A stretch of DNA of 64,000 nucleotides, from the NCBI GenBank assembly GCA_013433145.1, contig CM024187.1:1-64000 (forward strand), in the 5' to 3' direction. Of this stretch, positions 52,484-64,000 are shown piece by piece. The notes under the pieces are model-generated. The model saw only the letters and a program-made list of their open reading frames with translations, had not been told where the DNA came from and did no database searches. Positions within the stretch are counted from its first letter, which is position 1. Each line of letters begins with the position of its first letter. A program made the position numbers and the translations under genes. This stretch comes from Ascaris suum. Lineage: Eukaryota; Nematoda; Chromadorea; Rhabditida; Ascarididae.

Positions 52484-54044
52484 GTCGCGACTGCGCGCGA
52501 AAAAATATACAAAGATGATGTCAGGGATTAGTGCTCAAACTGTATGAAGCACAAAGCTAACAGAGGTTGAGATTGTTACTGCCATCAATATTGTTATCCG
52601 CAAGAAAGGGGATTCATGACGAGCAACACAAACGGGACAAAGACGCCATGTTAGCTTTGCCTTTAAACTCCTTAAAGGCAAAAAGGTGCCATAAACGCGT
52701 CAGAAAAGTTATGCGCGAATGAGTAAACAAAATGGAAGTTGATTAATGCCGCAGAAGTTTGCCGGAGCGGGTAATGATGAGTCAAACAAAACAAAGATTG
52801 GGGATTTTGACCGGCTAATCACATATGTTATGATGAGCGACCAAATAGCAAAACAACCTTTGGGGCCAATCATAGAAGAGGCGGGCCAAAAGCATCAGAA
52901 GGTGATAACAAAAGAGGCTATATAAAAGAGCCCAAGTTTCGGCAACACAGTGACTGTGATCGGAGCTGCGACTTCGACGGTTGGCTTCGATGTTTTCCTT
53001 TGTTTGTCTTTTGTTTATGTCTAGATAATATAATTGTATCTGTTAGTTTGAGTAGCAATGTTATAGAATATCACTTGAGATTTGTCGGTGAAAGGAAAAA
53101 GTCACCACTTGCGTTTACTGGCTAAAGAAAGTAGGCGCACCTTTTAGTCGAGCTTTAATGCTATCGAATATCATTTGAGTTTCTTCGAATATTGATTTAT
53201 CCCACTGTGAGCATCTCTGAGAGAAAAAAAGTGTCCCCATTTTTGCGTTGAATAAAGTAAGCGTATCTTTTAGTGGGCTGTAATGTTACAAAATGTCCTT
53301 TGATTCTTCGGCTTTGTTTCAACCCAATGTGTGTGTGTCGTTGTAATTAATTGTTACTTGTAGAATATCACTGAGTTTATCCTCCTGATTTTATCCCATT
53401 GTGCATGTAGTTGAAAATTAATTGTTTACTTGTTCGCGTTTTTATTGTCTCAACGTGATAATAAAGGTTTAATTACCCAAGTTTGAGGTGGGTTCACACA
53501 GCAGTGGGAAAGTGCACCAGTCGTTGCACAGCAAATCTGATATTTGTATTGTAAGACGAACCACCTCAGCGTCAAGAGGATATTCTTGGTAGCTGGCAGA
53601 GAAGAAGGGTGATCATTGACGAGTGGAAATCGTCAATATTTGGAGCAGCGCGACAATAGGCCGGTCGCAGCAGACGAGCTCGGTGATTGGGATCGTCGAC
53701 TCCAACGTGGTCGCGGTTGGAACGACACCATGGATAAAGAGGCAGATCGACGGTGGATCAGAACGCCACGCGTCAATTCAAGAGCTGACTACGGCAGACA
53801 GCGGACAACAAGCGGCGACTCAGTCGACAACGCGCAACAATCGACAGGGACGCAGGCCTGATTTTTCAGTAGTGATATTTCTTTTTCTTTTTTTTCCTTC
53901 CTTTTTCTTTGTTTATATTGTTTGTTCCACGAACCTTTGGTACAGACTATTATATAGTCAAAAATATTGACCAACTCATACCTTCACTAACACAACACCG
54001 TCAACCCATACGGGAAAGAGAAGGAGTTAGGTGAGCTGGTCAAT
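52484..54044 (+). mobile_element. Palindrome spacer with LTR-retrotransposon-like end (putative)
   Basis: This unique spacer contains a TATA box context (ggctatataaaagagc near 52,917), a poly(A) signal AATAAA at 53,460-53,465, and then ttcttggtagctggcagag near 53,583, which resembles the LTR end/primer-binding-site region of gypsy/BEL elements. A GC-richer open leader follows, encoding a charged, R/D/Q-rich peptide (53,616-53,861, no ATG), as at the start of a gag region. No protease, reverse transcriptase or integrase is present, and the matching LTR was not found. A degenerate direct repeat (aatgttatagaatatcac and variants) recurs at about 53,057, 53,157 and 53,282. This is inference from layout. 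Confidence 0.35.
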
Positions 54045-54709
54045 ACAGACTTATGTAGCAATGTTTGCAAAGGCTTTTTCCGATTTATGATGTCATGATC
54101 ATTTATTTGCTTTTTAAAGATAAGGGACGCCTCTGTTAGTGTTGTAACATTGACGCTGGTCATTTTGAAGCATATGGAAACGTAGTAGCCGTCTTGCTTC
54201 TCTTTACCCTCCTTAATGGTACTGATAGTAACATTGTATGTCATAATATAAAAGCATCTACGATTGTTTTTTTTTTCGATTTTCCACTACGTTCAGGGTT
54301 GTTGAAGGCTTCTTGAGTATCTGTTTTGGAAACTGTTTGATTTTGCACATCTGGAAGACGTCGGTCGTACCCACAACCATCAGCTAGAATGAGAATCAGA
54401 CTCATGTTGGTCCATCTTTGCTTTACATAGCGCATTTTACGCATCTGAAACCAACTTCTACCATATGTCACGTATGTACGTAGTGTTCCCGTTTTCAGAA
54501 GCTAATAATGTGAATTGAACGTGAGATAGGTCGTGAGATAGGTGCCTTGTTATATGGCCATAACAATTCATGCTTATCTAGTTGTTTCCTCCAGTCGTAT
54601 GCACAAAAATTTTCTGTCTTTCTACATCTTCGGATGATCATTATCCGTTTGTTTGTTCTTTAAGTTAGTGTATTGTGTTGTTATTTAGTCAGTAATCTAT
54701 TTTAGCGAA

Positions 54710-55232
54710 ATGGCTGCTCCTTCGCTGGCCGTTATTTTCAATAACGTCAATGCTGATCGGTCTGGTCGTATAAGTGCAGACGAGTTGCAGAGGGCCCTTC
54801 AAATGGTACTTGGACACCATTCAATCCGGAAACCTGCAGGCTCATGATTGGTTAGTTCATGTCAAGCTAGAATGATGGCAATGGCTTCTTCGTTGTCGGT
54901 GTTTTTTATAATAGTTAATGTTTAACTTCTTCCATTTATGCCGTTGTATTTCGCTCAGTTGCCAAGTGGCTGTCCAAATATGAGGAATGGAGCTGCAAAC
55001 AAGCAAAGGAATAACGAAATTATATAAATATCACGTTTACAAACATGCTCGCATTCAATGCAAATTTTTGCAGGAATGTTTGACTCTGATCGCGACGGAG
55101 CGATCAATTTTGCCGAATTTTCTGCTCTTTGGGAATACGTCAATCAGTGGACGCAGTGCTTCCGATCTTTCGATCGTGATGGCTCCGGAAATATCGACAA
55201 AGACGAATTGTCTGCAGCGTTGCGTCAGTTTG
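54710..55232 (+). pseudogene. pdcd6: PDCD6/ALG-2-like penta-EF-hand gene, right copy with frameshift
   Basis: Exon 1 is 54,710-54,850 (141 nt) and exon 2 is 55,074-55,232 (159 nt). Relative to the left copy exon 1 lacks one T (gggcccttcaaatgg versus gggccctttcaaatgg), which shifts the frame after LQRAL and leads to a stop at TGA just before the donor. Exon 2 is intact, with EF loops DSDRDGAINFAE and DRDGSGNIDKDE. The lesion sits in a short T run, so a consensus error is as likely as a true mutation. Downstream EF4-EF5 exons were not found before the satellite. Confidence 0.75.
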
Positions 55233-57370
55233 GTAGGTGCTTCGGTGTTCGTTTCCTTTTTCTTGCGGCACTCAAATACGATTCTTGGGGTAAAAATCCC
55301 TATAATGCATACATCACCGAACATTTCCCATGCTTGATGAACAGGCTGGAAACTGCTCTACTCTGGAAAATGTCGCAATAATATATATCCTGCAGTTGGG
55401 CTGATTCATGCAGAATCGGTTGCATAGATATTAGACGTCAGGCACGATTGTGGTCGTAGTCGTTTACCTGCGCGATCTTTTCCACAGCAATGTCAGCTAC
55501 ATCCTGATATTGGCCGAACAACAGAGTTCATGCGGATTCGTACAGCTTTAAAAAAGAATCCGCAATCTTTATACGTGCGAGCGACGCGTGTTTGGGAATA
55601 GTTGGCTAGTTTGGCTAGCTGCAGTTATTTAGATGCTTTCTCCATTAGTTTATGTGGGCTGAGCACTTCACTCGCTGCAAGCGTTGGGGGGAGGGGGAGG
55701 GGAGTAAAAGCGATTGCTTTTCTTCATGAGGCGTTTGCCCTTCTTCTGTTTAGCGTCATCTGCTACGTGGCTTAATCCCTCTCGCGCACAATGCGGAGCA
55801 GAAAACTGGAGGTATTCACCAGCCTGCTAGCATATCTTTTAAAAATTCCAGAGGCTCATATATAAGCCAAATCTAGCAAGGCAATATGAGGAAAAACTTA
55901 TAAATTTGCGCAAAAGAGATAAACTCGACATAAGATAGCTTTCAACTGAGAAGAGGGGCAGGAGAGCGTTGGGAGACTGAAAGACTGCTGTGAAAAAAGT
56001 TAGTACAGGCTGGTGCAAAAATCCTGTTTTACCCTTGTAAGCGTGTTTCGGTGGCACCAAGATTGTTTCTGGCGTTCTCTTTTTTGGATGAAATGAAGCC
56101 TGTTCTTTGCGGAAGAAAAAGTGCTTCGGATAATAAAAAGCTTTACTCTTTTCAAGTGCGAAAAATTTCCTCTTTTGAAGAAGATAGTTAAATGACCGAT
56201 AAATGCGTTCCGCTTCTCCTTCTTGGGTGTAAAATCCCGTTGATTTACAGTCGTCTACTTTTGGATAAAATTTGCGCCTTTTATTTTGAGAACAATTGGT
56301 GATGTGGATTCAATTTTTGAGATTTGCAGTGTTACCGATATCTTAACTGTGATATTTTTGTACCCCTAACGGTATACTCCGTGTTTTCGAAGTAATTACG
56401 GCCAATTGATTTGATGGTTGCTTGCTTTCGGTGATCAAATGGTTAATGAGTTTTCGAAAAGGTTTTTTTTTCTCCTCTTCGATATCTTCCACTTCGACAA
56501 ATATTTACGGAGTTGCTGCCTCCCACTCTGATTTCATTTTTCGACAATGTGGCTCCCATTAGCACGGTCACAATCGTGCAGCACCCAACCTTTTGAAAAT
56601 AAATTCACTACCCACGCACATACAAACAGGTATGATTGCTAACAACCTGAGAAGCGAAATTTTTTCACTAAAAATCATTAAAAGTGCTTACGATTCCCAG
56701 GCGAGTAGACTGTACGCAGGCCCACAAGATGACAAAATTATATGTAAATTATAATCAACGGGAATATTTCATTCTCATTTAAACGTCGAAAAAGACCCCA
56801 TCGTTTATATCAACTCACCTTTACAGGTGATCACAGGAACAACTAGAAAAATGAGAAAATTTACATATACAGCATCACATAATATTTCTTCAAACAACGC
56901 TTTGCAAAATCTCCATTAAAACGAGAGGATTTTTGCAATAGAGACCTCTACTACTATGAGAAGTTCATGTTTTCAGATTCCGTCATCCTCTCCTAATCCC
57001 CCATGATAAAAATATTTCAAGCGTAAAAATGAACCTATCTCTTAAAAGAGAAAAGCCGTCAACAGACAGGCTGACACAGCCTCTCACGTTACTTGCACAC
57101 ATTATGTCTCGTATCATGTCAGGAATCATAGATCGAATCCAACCGAACGATCAGGCTAAGAGAAGTAAAAGAACGGGTGCGACTTCAAAGTTTTTAAAAA
57201 ACATGCATAGAAAATAAAAAAAAAGAACAGGCGATCAGAGAAGAAAAAGCCGTAGAATCAAAATTTAAAAACATACGCCCACCACTGGTTATACCAAGAG
57301 AAAAAAAAACGATACAAATGAGCAAAACGACTCATGTAAAAGCATTGCGCACTGAACTGAAACTGCTTAC
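55233..57370. other. Arm-internal sequence without a recognised gene (right)
   Basis: Reverse-complement counterpart of 48,375-50,515. An ATG frame at 57,029-57,217 (+) is the same lysine-rich stretch as on the left. No exon could be assigned, and no further EF-hand exon follows the PDCD6-like exons. Confidence 0.5.
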
Positions 57371-57536
57371 TCGCCATTTGTGCACGAACTCCGCCTGTAT
57401 AAGCCCGCTTTGTTCCGGATGTGGAGCTATTCGACCCTGTAAAATCCGATGTTTCCGCTCACAAATACGAATCTGCTTTGAGCAGTAACACAAATTGGCG
57501 ATTTTCAGAACTGTCTTTTTTTCCAAATCAAGATGC
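57371..57536 (-). CDS. Unrecognised exon touching the satellite edge (right copy)
   Basis: The same 166-nt exon as 48,209-48,374 on the opposite strand: acceptor AG from the last satellite unit, donor gtaagc, frame intact, same core (CYCSKQIRICERKHR). Retention of frame and both splice sites in the two arms supports a real exon, or a recent duplication. Family unknown. Confidence 0.5.
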
Positions 57537-60500
57537 CTGCTTAGCGTTATTCTTGGCCTTAAGTTTATGCTTATGTTTGGCCTTAGCCCAATTTTTGGCC
57601 TTAACTTTAGTTCTAGATCTGGCCTTAGGATCAGGCTTACTCTTGGCTTTAGATTTAGCCATAGGCTTATCTTGGCCACAGGCGTAGGCCTGAATTTGGC
57701 CCTAGCCTCATTCTTGGCTTTAAAATTAAACCTATATTTCGCCTTAGCCTAATTTCCGGCCTTGGGCTTAGGCCTAGATTTGGCCTTAGCCTACTTCCTG
57801 GCCTTAGGCTCAGCCTAGATTTCGCCTTAGAACCAGGATTATTGTTGGCCGTAGGCTTGAGCCTAGATTTGGCCTTAGGCTTAGGCCTAGATCTGGCCTT
57901 AGCATTATTCTTGGCCTTAAGTTTAGGCCCAGATCTGGCCTTAGCATTATTCTTGGCCTTAAGTTTATGCTTATGTTCGGCCTTAGCCTAATTCTTGGCC
58001 TTAAGTTTAAGCCTAGATTTCGCCTTAGGAATCAGGATTATTGTTGGCCGTAGGCTTGAGCCTAGATTTGGCCTTAAGTTTAGGCCCAGATCTGGCCTTA
58101 GCATTATTCTTGGCCTTAAGTTTAAACCTAGATTTGGCCTTAGGATCAGGCTTATTTTGCTTCAGATTTGGCCTTAGCTTATTCTTGGCCTTAAGTTTAG
58201 GCCTAGATCTGGCCTTAGCATTATTCTTGACCTTGAGTTTAGGCCTGGATTGGCCTTAGCGTTATTCTTGGCCTTAAGTTTATGCTTGTGTTTGGCCTTA
58301 GCCTGAATTTTGGCCTTGAGTTTAGGCCCGGATTTGGCCTTAACCTTATTCTTGGCTTTAAGCTTAGGCCTATATTTGGCTTTAGCCCTAATCTTCGGCC
58401 TTAGCTTTAGCTTAAACTTGGCCGTAGGATCAGGCTTATTCTTGGCCTTAGGCTTAGGCCAAGATTTAGCTTAGGCTTAAATTTGGCCTTAGAATCGGGA
58501 TTATTCTTGGCGTTAGGCTTAGTCCTGAATCTGGCCTTAGCCTTATTCTTGGCCTTAAGTTTAAGCCTAGATTTCGCCTTAGAATCAGGATTATTGTTGG
58601 CCGTAGGCTTGAGCCTAGATTTGGCCTTAGGCTTAGGCCTAGATCTGGCCTTAGCCTAATTGATGGCCTTAGGCTTAGGCCTAGATCTGGCCTTAGCATT
58701 ATTCTTGGCCTTAAGTTTAGGCCCAGATCTGGCCTTAGCATTATTCTTGGCCTTAAGTTTATGCTTATGTTCGGCCTTAGCCTAATTCTTGGCCTTAAGT
58801 TTAAGCCTAGATTTCGCCTTAGAATCAGGATTATTGTTGGCCGTAGGCTTGAGCCTGGATTTGGCCTTAGGCTTAGGCTTAGATCTGGCCTTAGCATTAT
58901 TCTTGGCCTTAAGTTTAGGCCCAGATCTGGCCTTAGCATTATTCTTGGCCTTAAGTTTATGCTTATGTTCGGCCTTAGCCTAATTCTTGGCCTTAAGTTT
59001 AAGCCTAGATTTCGCCTTAGAATCAGGATTATTGTTGGCCGTAGGCTTGAGCCTAGATTTGGCCTTAGGCTTAGGCCTAGATCTGGCCTTAGCCTAATTG
59101 ATGGCCTTAGGCTTAGGCCTAGATCTGGCCTTAGCATTATTCTTGGCCTTAAGTTTATGCTTATGTTCGGCCTTAGCCTAATTCTTGGCCTTAAGTTTAA
59201 GCCTAGATTTCGCCTTAGAATCAGGATTATTGTTGGCCGTAGGCTTGAGCCTGGATTTGGCCTTAGGCTTAGGCCTAGATCTGGCCTTAGCCTAATTGAT
59301 GGCCTTAGGCTTAGGCCTAGATCTGGCCTTAGCATTATTCTTGGCCTTAAGTTTAGGCCCAGATCTGGCCTTAGCATTATTCTTGGCCTTAAGTTTATGC
59401 TTATGTTCGGCCTTAGCCTAATTCTTGGCCTTAAGTTTAAGCCTAGATTCCGCCTTAGAATCAGGATTATTGTTGGCCGTAGGCTTGAGCCTGGATTTGG
59501 CCTTAGGCTTAGGCCTAGATCTGGCCTTAGCATTATTCTTGGCCTTAAGTTTAGGCCAGATGTGGCCTTAGCATTATTCTTGGCCTTAAGTTTATGCTTA
59601 TGTTCGGCCTTAGCCTAATTCTTGGCCTTAAGTTTATGCTTATGTTCGGCCTTAGCCTAATTCTTGGCCTTAAGTTTAAGCCTAGATTTCGCCTTAGAAT
59701 CAGGATTATTGTTGGCCGTAGGCTTGAGCCTAGATTTGGCCTTAGCCTAATTGATGGCCTTAGGCTTAGGCCTAGATCTGGCCTTAGCATTATTCTTGGC
59801 CTTAAGTTTAGGCCCAGATCTGGCCTTAGCATTATTGTTGGCTTTAAGTTTAGGCCTGGATTTGGCCTCAGCCTTATTATTGGCCTTAAGTTTAAACCTA
59901 GATTTGGACTTAGGATCAGGCTTATTCTTGCTTCAGATTTGGCCATAGGCTTATTCTTGGCCTTAAGTCTAGGCCTAGATCTGGCCTTGGGATTATTCTT
60001 GACCTTGAGTTTAGGCCTGGATTTGGCCTTAGCGTTATTCTTGGCCTTAAGTTTATGCTTGTGTTTGGCCTTAGCCTAATTTTTGGCCTTGAGTTTAGGC
60101 CTGGATTTGGCCTTAACCTTATTCTTGGCTTTAAGCTTAGGCCTATATTTGGCTTTAGCCTAATCCTCGGCCTTAGGCTTAAGCTTAAACTTGGCCGTAG
60201 GATCAGGCTTATTCTTGGCCATAGGCTTAGGCCAAGATTTAGCTTAGGCTTAAATTTGGCCTTAGAATCGGGATTATTCTTGGCGTTAGGCTTAATCCTG
60301 AATCTGGCCTTAGCCTTATTCTTGGCCTTAAGTTTAGGCATAGATTTGGCCTCAAGCTCAGGTCTGGCCTCAGGCTTAATGTTAAATTTGGCCTTAGGAT
60401 CAGTGGGTATTCTTCACCTTAGGTTTAGACCTATATTTGGCGTTAGCCCTATTCTTGGCCTTATGTTTAGGCCTCGATTTCGCCTTAATCTTGGGCTTAT

Positions 60501-60722
60501 TTTTGGCGTTAACTTACGCTTAGGAATGGACTTGGCGTAAAGCTTAGATTTGGCTTAAGGCTTGAATTTGGCCTTAGGATCAGGCTTATTCTTGGCGCTA
60601 TATTTGGCCAGAGGCTTATCCCTGGTCTTGGGCTTGGGCCTAGATTTGGCCGTAAGCTTAGGCTTAGGGCTGGATTTGGCCTTAAGCTTAGGTCTTAGGC
60701 TTAAGCTTACACTTGGCCTCTT
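57537..60722 (-). repeat. Telomere-like higher-order satellite array, right arm (about 3.2 kb, TTAGGC polarity)
   Basis: The same subunits as the left array in reverse complement: TTA...GGCC blocks of 18 and 24 bp in about 198/240-bp units. The outer edge (about 59.6-60.7 kb) matches the outer edge of the left array, and the inner edge also matches. The homogeneous middle holds far fewer higher-order units. The longest open frames here (355 codons on minus, 285 on plus, overlapping) are by-products of the unit length. Confidence 0.97.
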
Positions 60723-61213
60723 CTCCATGACTTGCCACATGCTCACCTCCATTCACTAAATTGTACGGTAACTGCTTACCTCTCGACGCTGTTGAATACA
60801 ATTGTGCTGCCACCTTTCATTTCCACCTCGAAATCAAACGAACTCGTCGATACATCCGAACGCGCGAAGTTCTGACTGCTGATCTAAAAAAAGTACTTAA
60901 ATACGTTCGATTTTCGGTACCTGATGAATGTTTCGTTCCCTTATTTCAGATCATTTCTCTGATGTATTCTCATACTCTCATATGTGACGCGTAAAGCAAC
61001 TAAAGTTTGAAAAAACTCGATACCAGTTATTAAAATATTAGGCTCGTAATCGTTGCGACAATAAGTCTCCAATAATCATTGCAGCAAACAGTTCTCTATT
61101 AGCTGCTGTCTGTTGTAATACGTCAAAAGTTAAAGGTCACCCAATGGAGGATTGTTAACCAACTCTAAAGATATTCGCCACTTAAATGATGGAAGAGTTG
61201 AGCACTAAGTCGC

Positions 61214-61444
61214 TTAAAAACATCGTCGACATCTAAACTGAAAAATAAACAGTTGCCTATTAGAGCGCATTTTCTTCAAAGCTGCTAATAATTCATTCAA
61301 AACAATTGCATGGTGACGACTGAAAATTTGAACGTAGTCAGGTTTAAAATCGAATAAGCTCTGTATTTGCATCTCTAGCTCACTTATCTTCCGCTTAACT
61401 ATTTCTATCACTCTTACAGCCATTCTAATTACCTGGTCACTCAT
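61214..61444 (-). CDS. Small hypothetical frame conserved in both arms (right copy)
   Basis: Counterpart of 38,937-39,200 in the opposite orientation. The start (MSDQVIRMAVRVIEIVKRK) is identical, one residue differs (Leu to Phe after RSNRQ) and the frame ends earlier. Too weak to call a gene on its own. Confidence 0.2.
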   Translation of the reverse strand: MSDQVIRMAVRVIEIVKRKISELEMQIQSLFDFKPDYVQIFSRHHAIVLNELLAALKKMRSNRQLFIFQFRCRRCF

Positions 61445-61651
61445 CTATGAGCTCGACAACGAACATTTCATCGGAAAATGGATTTTCTCACAAATCAATG
61501 AGAGAAAAAGAAACGCTAAACATTAAAAATAACCTCTTCAAAACGAATATACATTGGTAGTTTATGCACGTAAATGAATCCTTTTTCGAGCGGATAAAGA
61601 AAGCACACATGCCTGCTTATAAGCACACATTACTGCCGGCGTTCCCGAGTG

Positions 61652-61733
61652 ACTGCAAAATTATTTCATGAATCCTCAACCATCACTATAAAAATATAGT
61701 GATGGTTGAGGATTCATGAAATAATTTTGCAGT
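61652..61733. repeat. Perfect 39-bp inverted repeat, 4-nt loop (right copy)
   Basis: The same hairpin as 38,648-38,729, in reverse orientation with an AAAA loop. Both stems remain perfect although the surrounding arm has accumulated indels. Confidence 0.95.
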
Positions 61734-64000
61734 TATTCTCATTTTTTTGATTAGGATAGCGATTCTGATCGAACATCTGTATATCAATGTTTGACCCATA
61801 AAGTCTACCCCTCCCTTCCTACTTGAACATTGTCATTTAAAAAAACCGGAAACAAAAATGTAAACGCAAATGCTGATACTTGGAAAAATCGCGAATGAAG
61901 GAAAAAATTTTTAGTATTTATTTGTCAGATGATGAACAATAACGCTCACCTACGCGCAAATAAAAATATTGGTGTGCCATCCTTCTCCATCCTAAACGGA
62001 TAAGAAATAGAGGAAAGAAAATTTCTCCCTTGGAAGTTTAAAAAAATCGATACTGGTGAAGTGGATGGTGACAACCATCTATCCTATTGATAAGCATTAA
62101 CGCCTGAGATTTCGCTAACCGGATATTGCAAGTTTAAAGCTTTATGAAAGTTACACGCCGCAGCTGCCAATTTCCAAACTGTGTTTTACACGCCAACCAC
62201 TATTCCTAAGCCACTTGCACCAAAAGTCGTCTCAAAATGGCTACAATGATATCAGATTATTCTGATTCAGACTCACCCCTTCCCACAAAAATAAACGCAA
62301 TATGATTATCACAATAAAATAAACGCAATCATCTTCATTTCACTACATCCAATTAAGAGAATAAACCTAACCCAACAGACCTGCCTGGCACGGTGATTTT
62401 CATATCGACCAACACTCGAAAGATCTTCGACATCACCTCGAAAACGTTACCGCTCAACTTCTTATCCAGCTTGCCCTTGTATTGCTCTTTCAACTGCTCC
62501 CTGAAGACAGATCATTTAAAACCATTGCAATCCACCACAGGTAAATAGCGCTAGAAATTCTTTCAGCTATAAATAATACGGTTCATACTGATAAGGAAAA
62601 CGATGCACATCCCAGACGTATGAAAACAAAGTTGCGGGAGCGGGAGGAGGGAAGGGGGAGGGGGGGGGATCTCACCCTCCTTGAAAAATCAAAACAGCAC
62701 CAAATATACATTCTTGTCAACTGATCACTCGCAAAATTACATCTTCTTGATTTGATCCCTACCCCTTTTGCCAACAAACGAACAACCCACTAGGCAATCT
62801 CTCTATGGGAAATACGACTGACTGTAATCCGGTAATGTAACAATCTCAGTTCGCAAACGACACATTCTCAGGCATAATAAAGTAAAAAGTAAGAAAACAA
62901 AAATAAGTACTCTGCAAGTCCAAGGTCGAGCTCTACCTCCTCGTCCTTTGCGAATTCCAACACAAGGAAGTGGTATCGCATCTGCCCCTGTCGGATTGGT
63001 GGATTCAAACTGATCTGAAATTTACATCAACGAATCGAATAATATCATATTTTTTCATGCAATAATCCTGCATGCCATGTAATAGGTAATAAGACAGCAC
63101 TTATAAAGTTCGCTCAAGGATTTACATATTTAGAGCTAACAGTGGCAAAACAATCTAAGTAAATGATAACGCACCAAGAACTACATATGACGGCCATCGT
63201 TGTGACGCAATAATAAAAGCCGCATGATCGTTTTGGTCGGAATTTTGTAATCGTACGTTTTTCCGTGCAATGAGAGATGATTCTGGTAGACTTTGATATC
63301 GTAACGGCCACTGAAATATATAGAAACTTCAATAAGAGCAACTGCGCAGGCAAGTTCAACCTATTCTTTCCCTCCTCGTTTTCTCCGCTTCCCCCTCCAT
63401 TTTCAAACGATGAAAGGGTCTTTCATCCATCAAAAAATTGGAAAAAAAAACTGAATACAACGCTACTCATGCGGCTCCAAAAAAATGAATTAATATGTGA
63501 ATGGCACCACTTCTATATTTGAAAAAGAAGGCACAGTCTGAACCCGAAATCTGACATAAAACGTATTTTCAATGTAATCCTACCCCCTAACAATACCATC
63601 ATCAACAGCTCCGCTCAATCAAGCCAATGAGTCGAAAACACTCCAAAGAAACGAATTCCAGAAGAATGGCTAAGCAAACATACCGAGGTGTGGTGCAAAG
63701 GATCTGTTGAAGTGTAGCGACCGGCTGATCGGTTTCGGTTTCTATACCGGCATATTGCATCACTGCCCGTCGAAACTCCTGCAAAATATATTTTAAAAAA
63801 ACACGTTACAATTTCTGGAAGACCTTTACTTAATATCGCATCCAAACGTAGGGGGATCATTTTGTTCGTACTGATATGAACATCGACTTGAATTTCTGAA
63901 AAACACAGCCTGCATTGAGTTCGTCCTAGACAAATCGTGGAAAAAACGAGAGAAGTCTAATACTGGTTCGTATACCCCTTCCATTTTATCTAGCAAAGGA

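Larger units (their letters stand above)
60780..63778 (-). pseudogene. ssrp1: SSRP1 pseudogene, right-arm copy (partial in window)
   Basis: Minus-strand exons mirror the left copy: 63,778-63,684 (FRRAVMQYAGIETETDQPVA), 63,310-63,175 ([20 protein letters not shown]), 63,014-62,911, 62,500-62,381 and 60,871-60,780. All GT-AG sites are kept. The in-frame TAG at 63,183-63,181 is identical to the left copy, and the same exon is missing between 62,381 and 60,871. The lesions therefore predate the duplication or share its source. The 5' exons lie beyond the window. The gene ends at the satellite edge as on the left. Confidence 0.85.
54045..64000 (-). repeat. Right arm of the giant palindrome (runs off the window)
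   Basis: This is the reverse complement of the left arm, beginning at the shared ctacataagtc junction. Exon lengths are identical to the left arm (95, 136, 104, 120, 92, 166 and 159 nt). Differences include one T lost in PDCD6-like exon 1, a 12-bp tandem duplication (gtgagataggtc) near 54,520, a 3-bp insertion near 61,985, a C/G-run length change at 62,660, homopolymer changes near 57,000, and a much shorter satellite. Confidence 0.95.

Noticed and set aside
58466..59533. 355-codon open frame on the minus strand and overlapping 285-codon plus frame
   Set aside because: Both are translations of the 18/24-bp satellite. Unit lengths divisible by three keep frames open on both strands; there are no splice or start signals.

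Overview
The window looks like nuclear DNA of a nematode, most likely a rhabditid (clade V) species. It is AT-rich, has short exons with TTTCAG/TTGCAG acceptors, and holds exons of a worm-like FACT subunit and a penta-EF-hand gene. It also contains a large satellite built from GCCTAA/TTAGGC-like hexamers, the nematode telomere motif. It is not prokaryotic. Almost no open reading frame is a complete gene, so most calls are exons.

Positions 1 to about 32,700 are sparsely coding. What can be supported is one clear exon of a casein-kinase-1/tau-tubulin-kinase family gene (25,903-26,194), a few unrecognised candidate exons with good splice sites (minus-strand pairs near 13.4/12.1 kb and 25.5 kb; plus-strand near 4.9, 13.5 and 23.1 kb), a possible secreted-peptide exon near 16.1 kb, a degenerate trinucleotide repeat near 15.2 kb, a short perfect hairpin at 17.8 kb, and five long runs of G, all on the + strand.

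From 32,798 rightwards lies a decayed copy of SSRP1 (FACT complex, HMG-3/HMG-4 in worms). Its exons run to 39,602 and carry in-frame stops, a frameshift and a missing exon. From 36,380 the sequence enters a huge inverted duplication. The left arm is 36,380 to about 51,694, the spacer about 51,695-54,044, and the right arm about 54,045-64,000, still matching at the window edge. Each arm contains, from outside to inside: SSRP1 exons, a perfect 39-bp-stem hairpin, the telomere-like satellite (8.5 kb left, 3.2 kb right), an unrecognised exon touching the satellite edge, and the first two exons of a PDCD6/ALG-2-like calcium-binding protein reading away from the centre. The spacer holds a 794-bp element with perfect 195-bp terminal inverted repeats and a stretch resembling an LTR-retrotransposon end.

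The arms differ by small indels, a 12-bp duplication and a large change in satellite copy number. One indel breaks the PDCD6-like frame in the right arm only. The palindrome is therefore not a simple exact mirror. A real inverted duplication, two haplotypes joined head to head by the assembler, and a fold-back read artefact with long-read consensus errors all remain possible. The SSRP1 gene ends exactly where the satellite begins, so the satellite edge is a rearrangement breakpoint or a very large intron.
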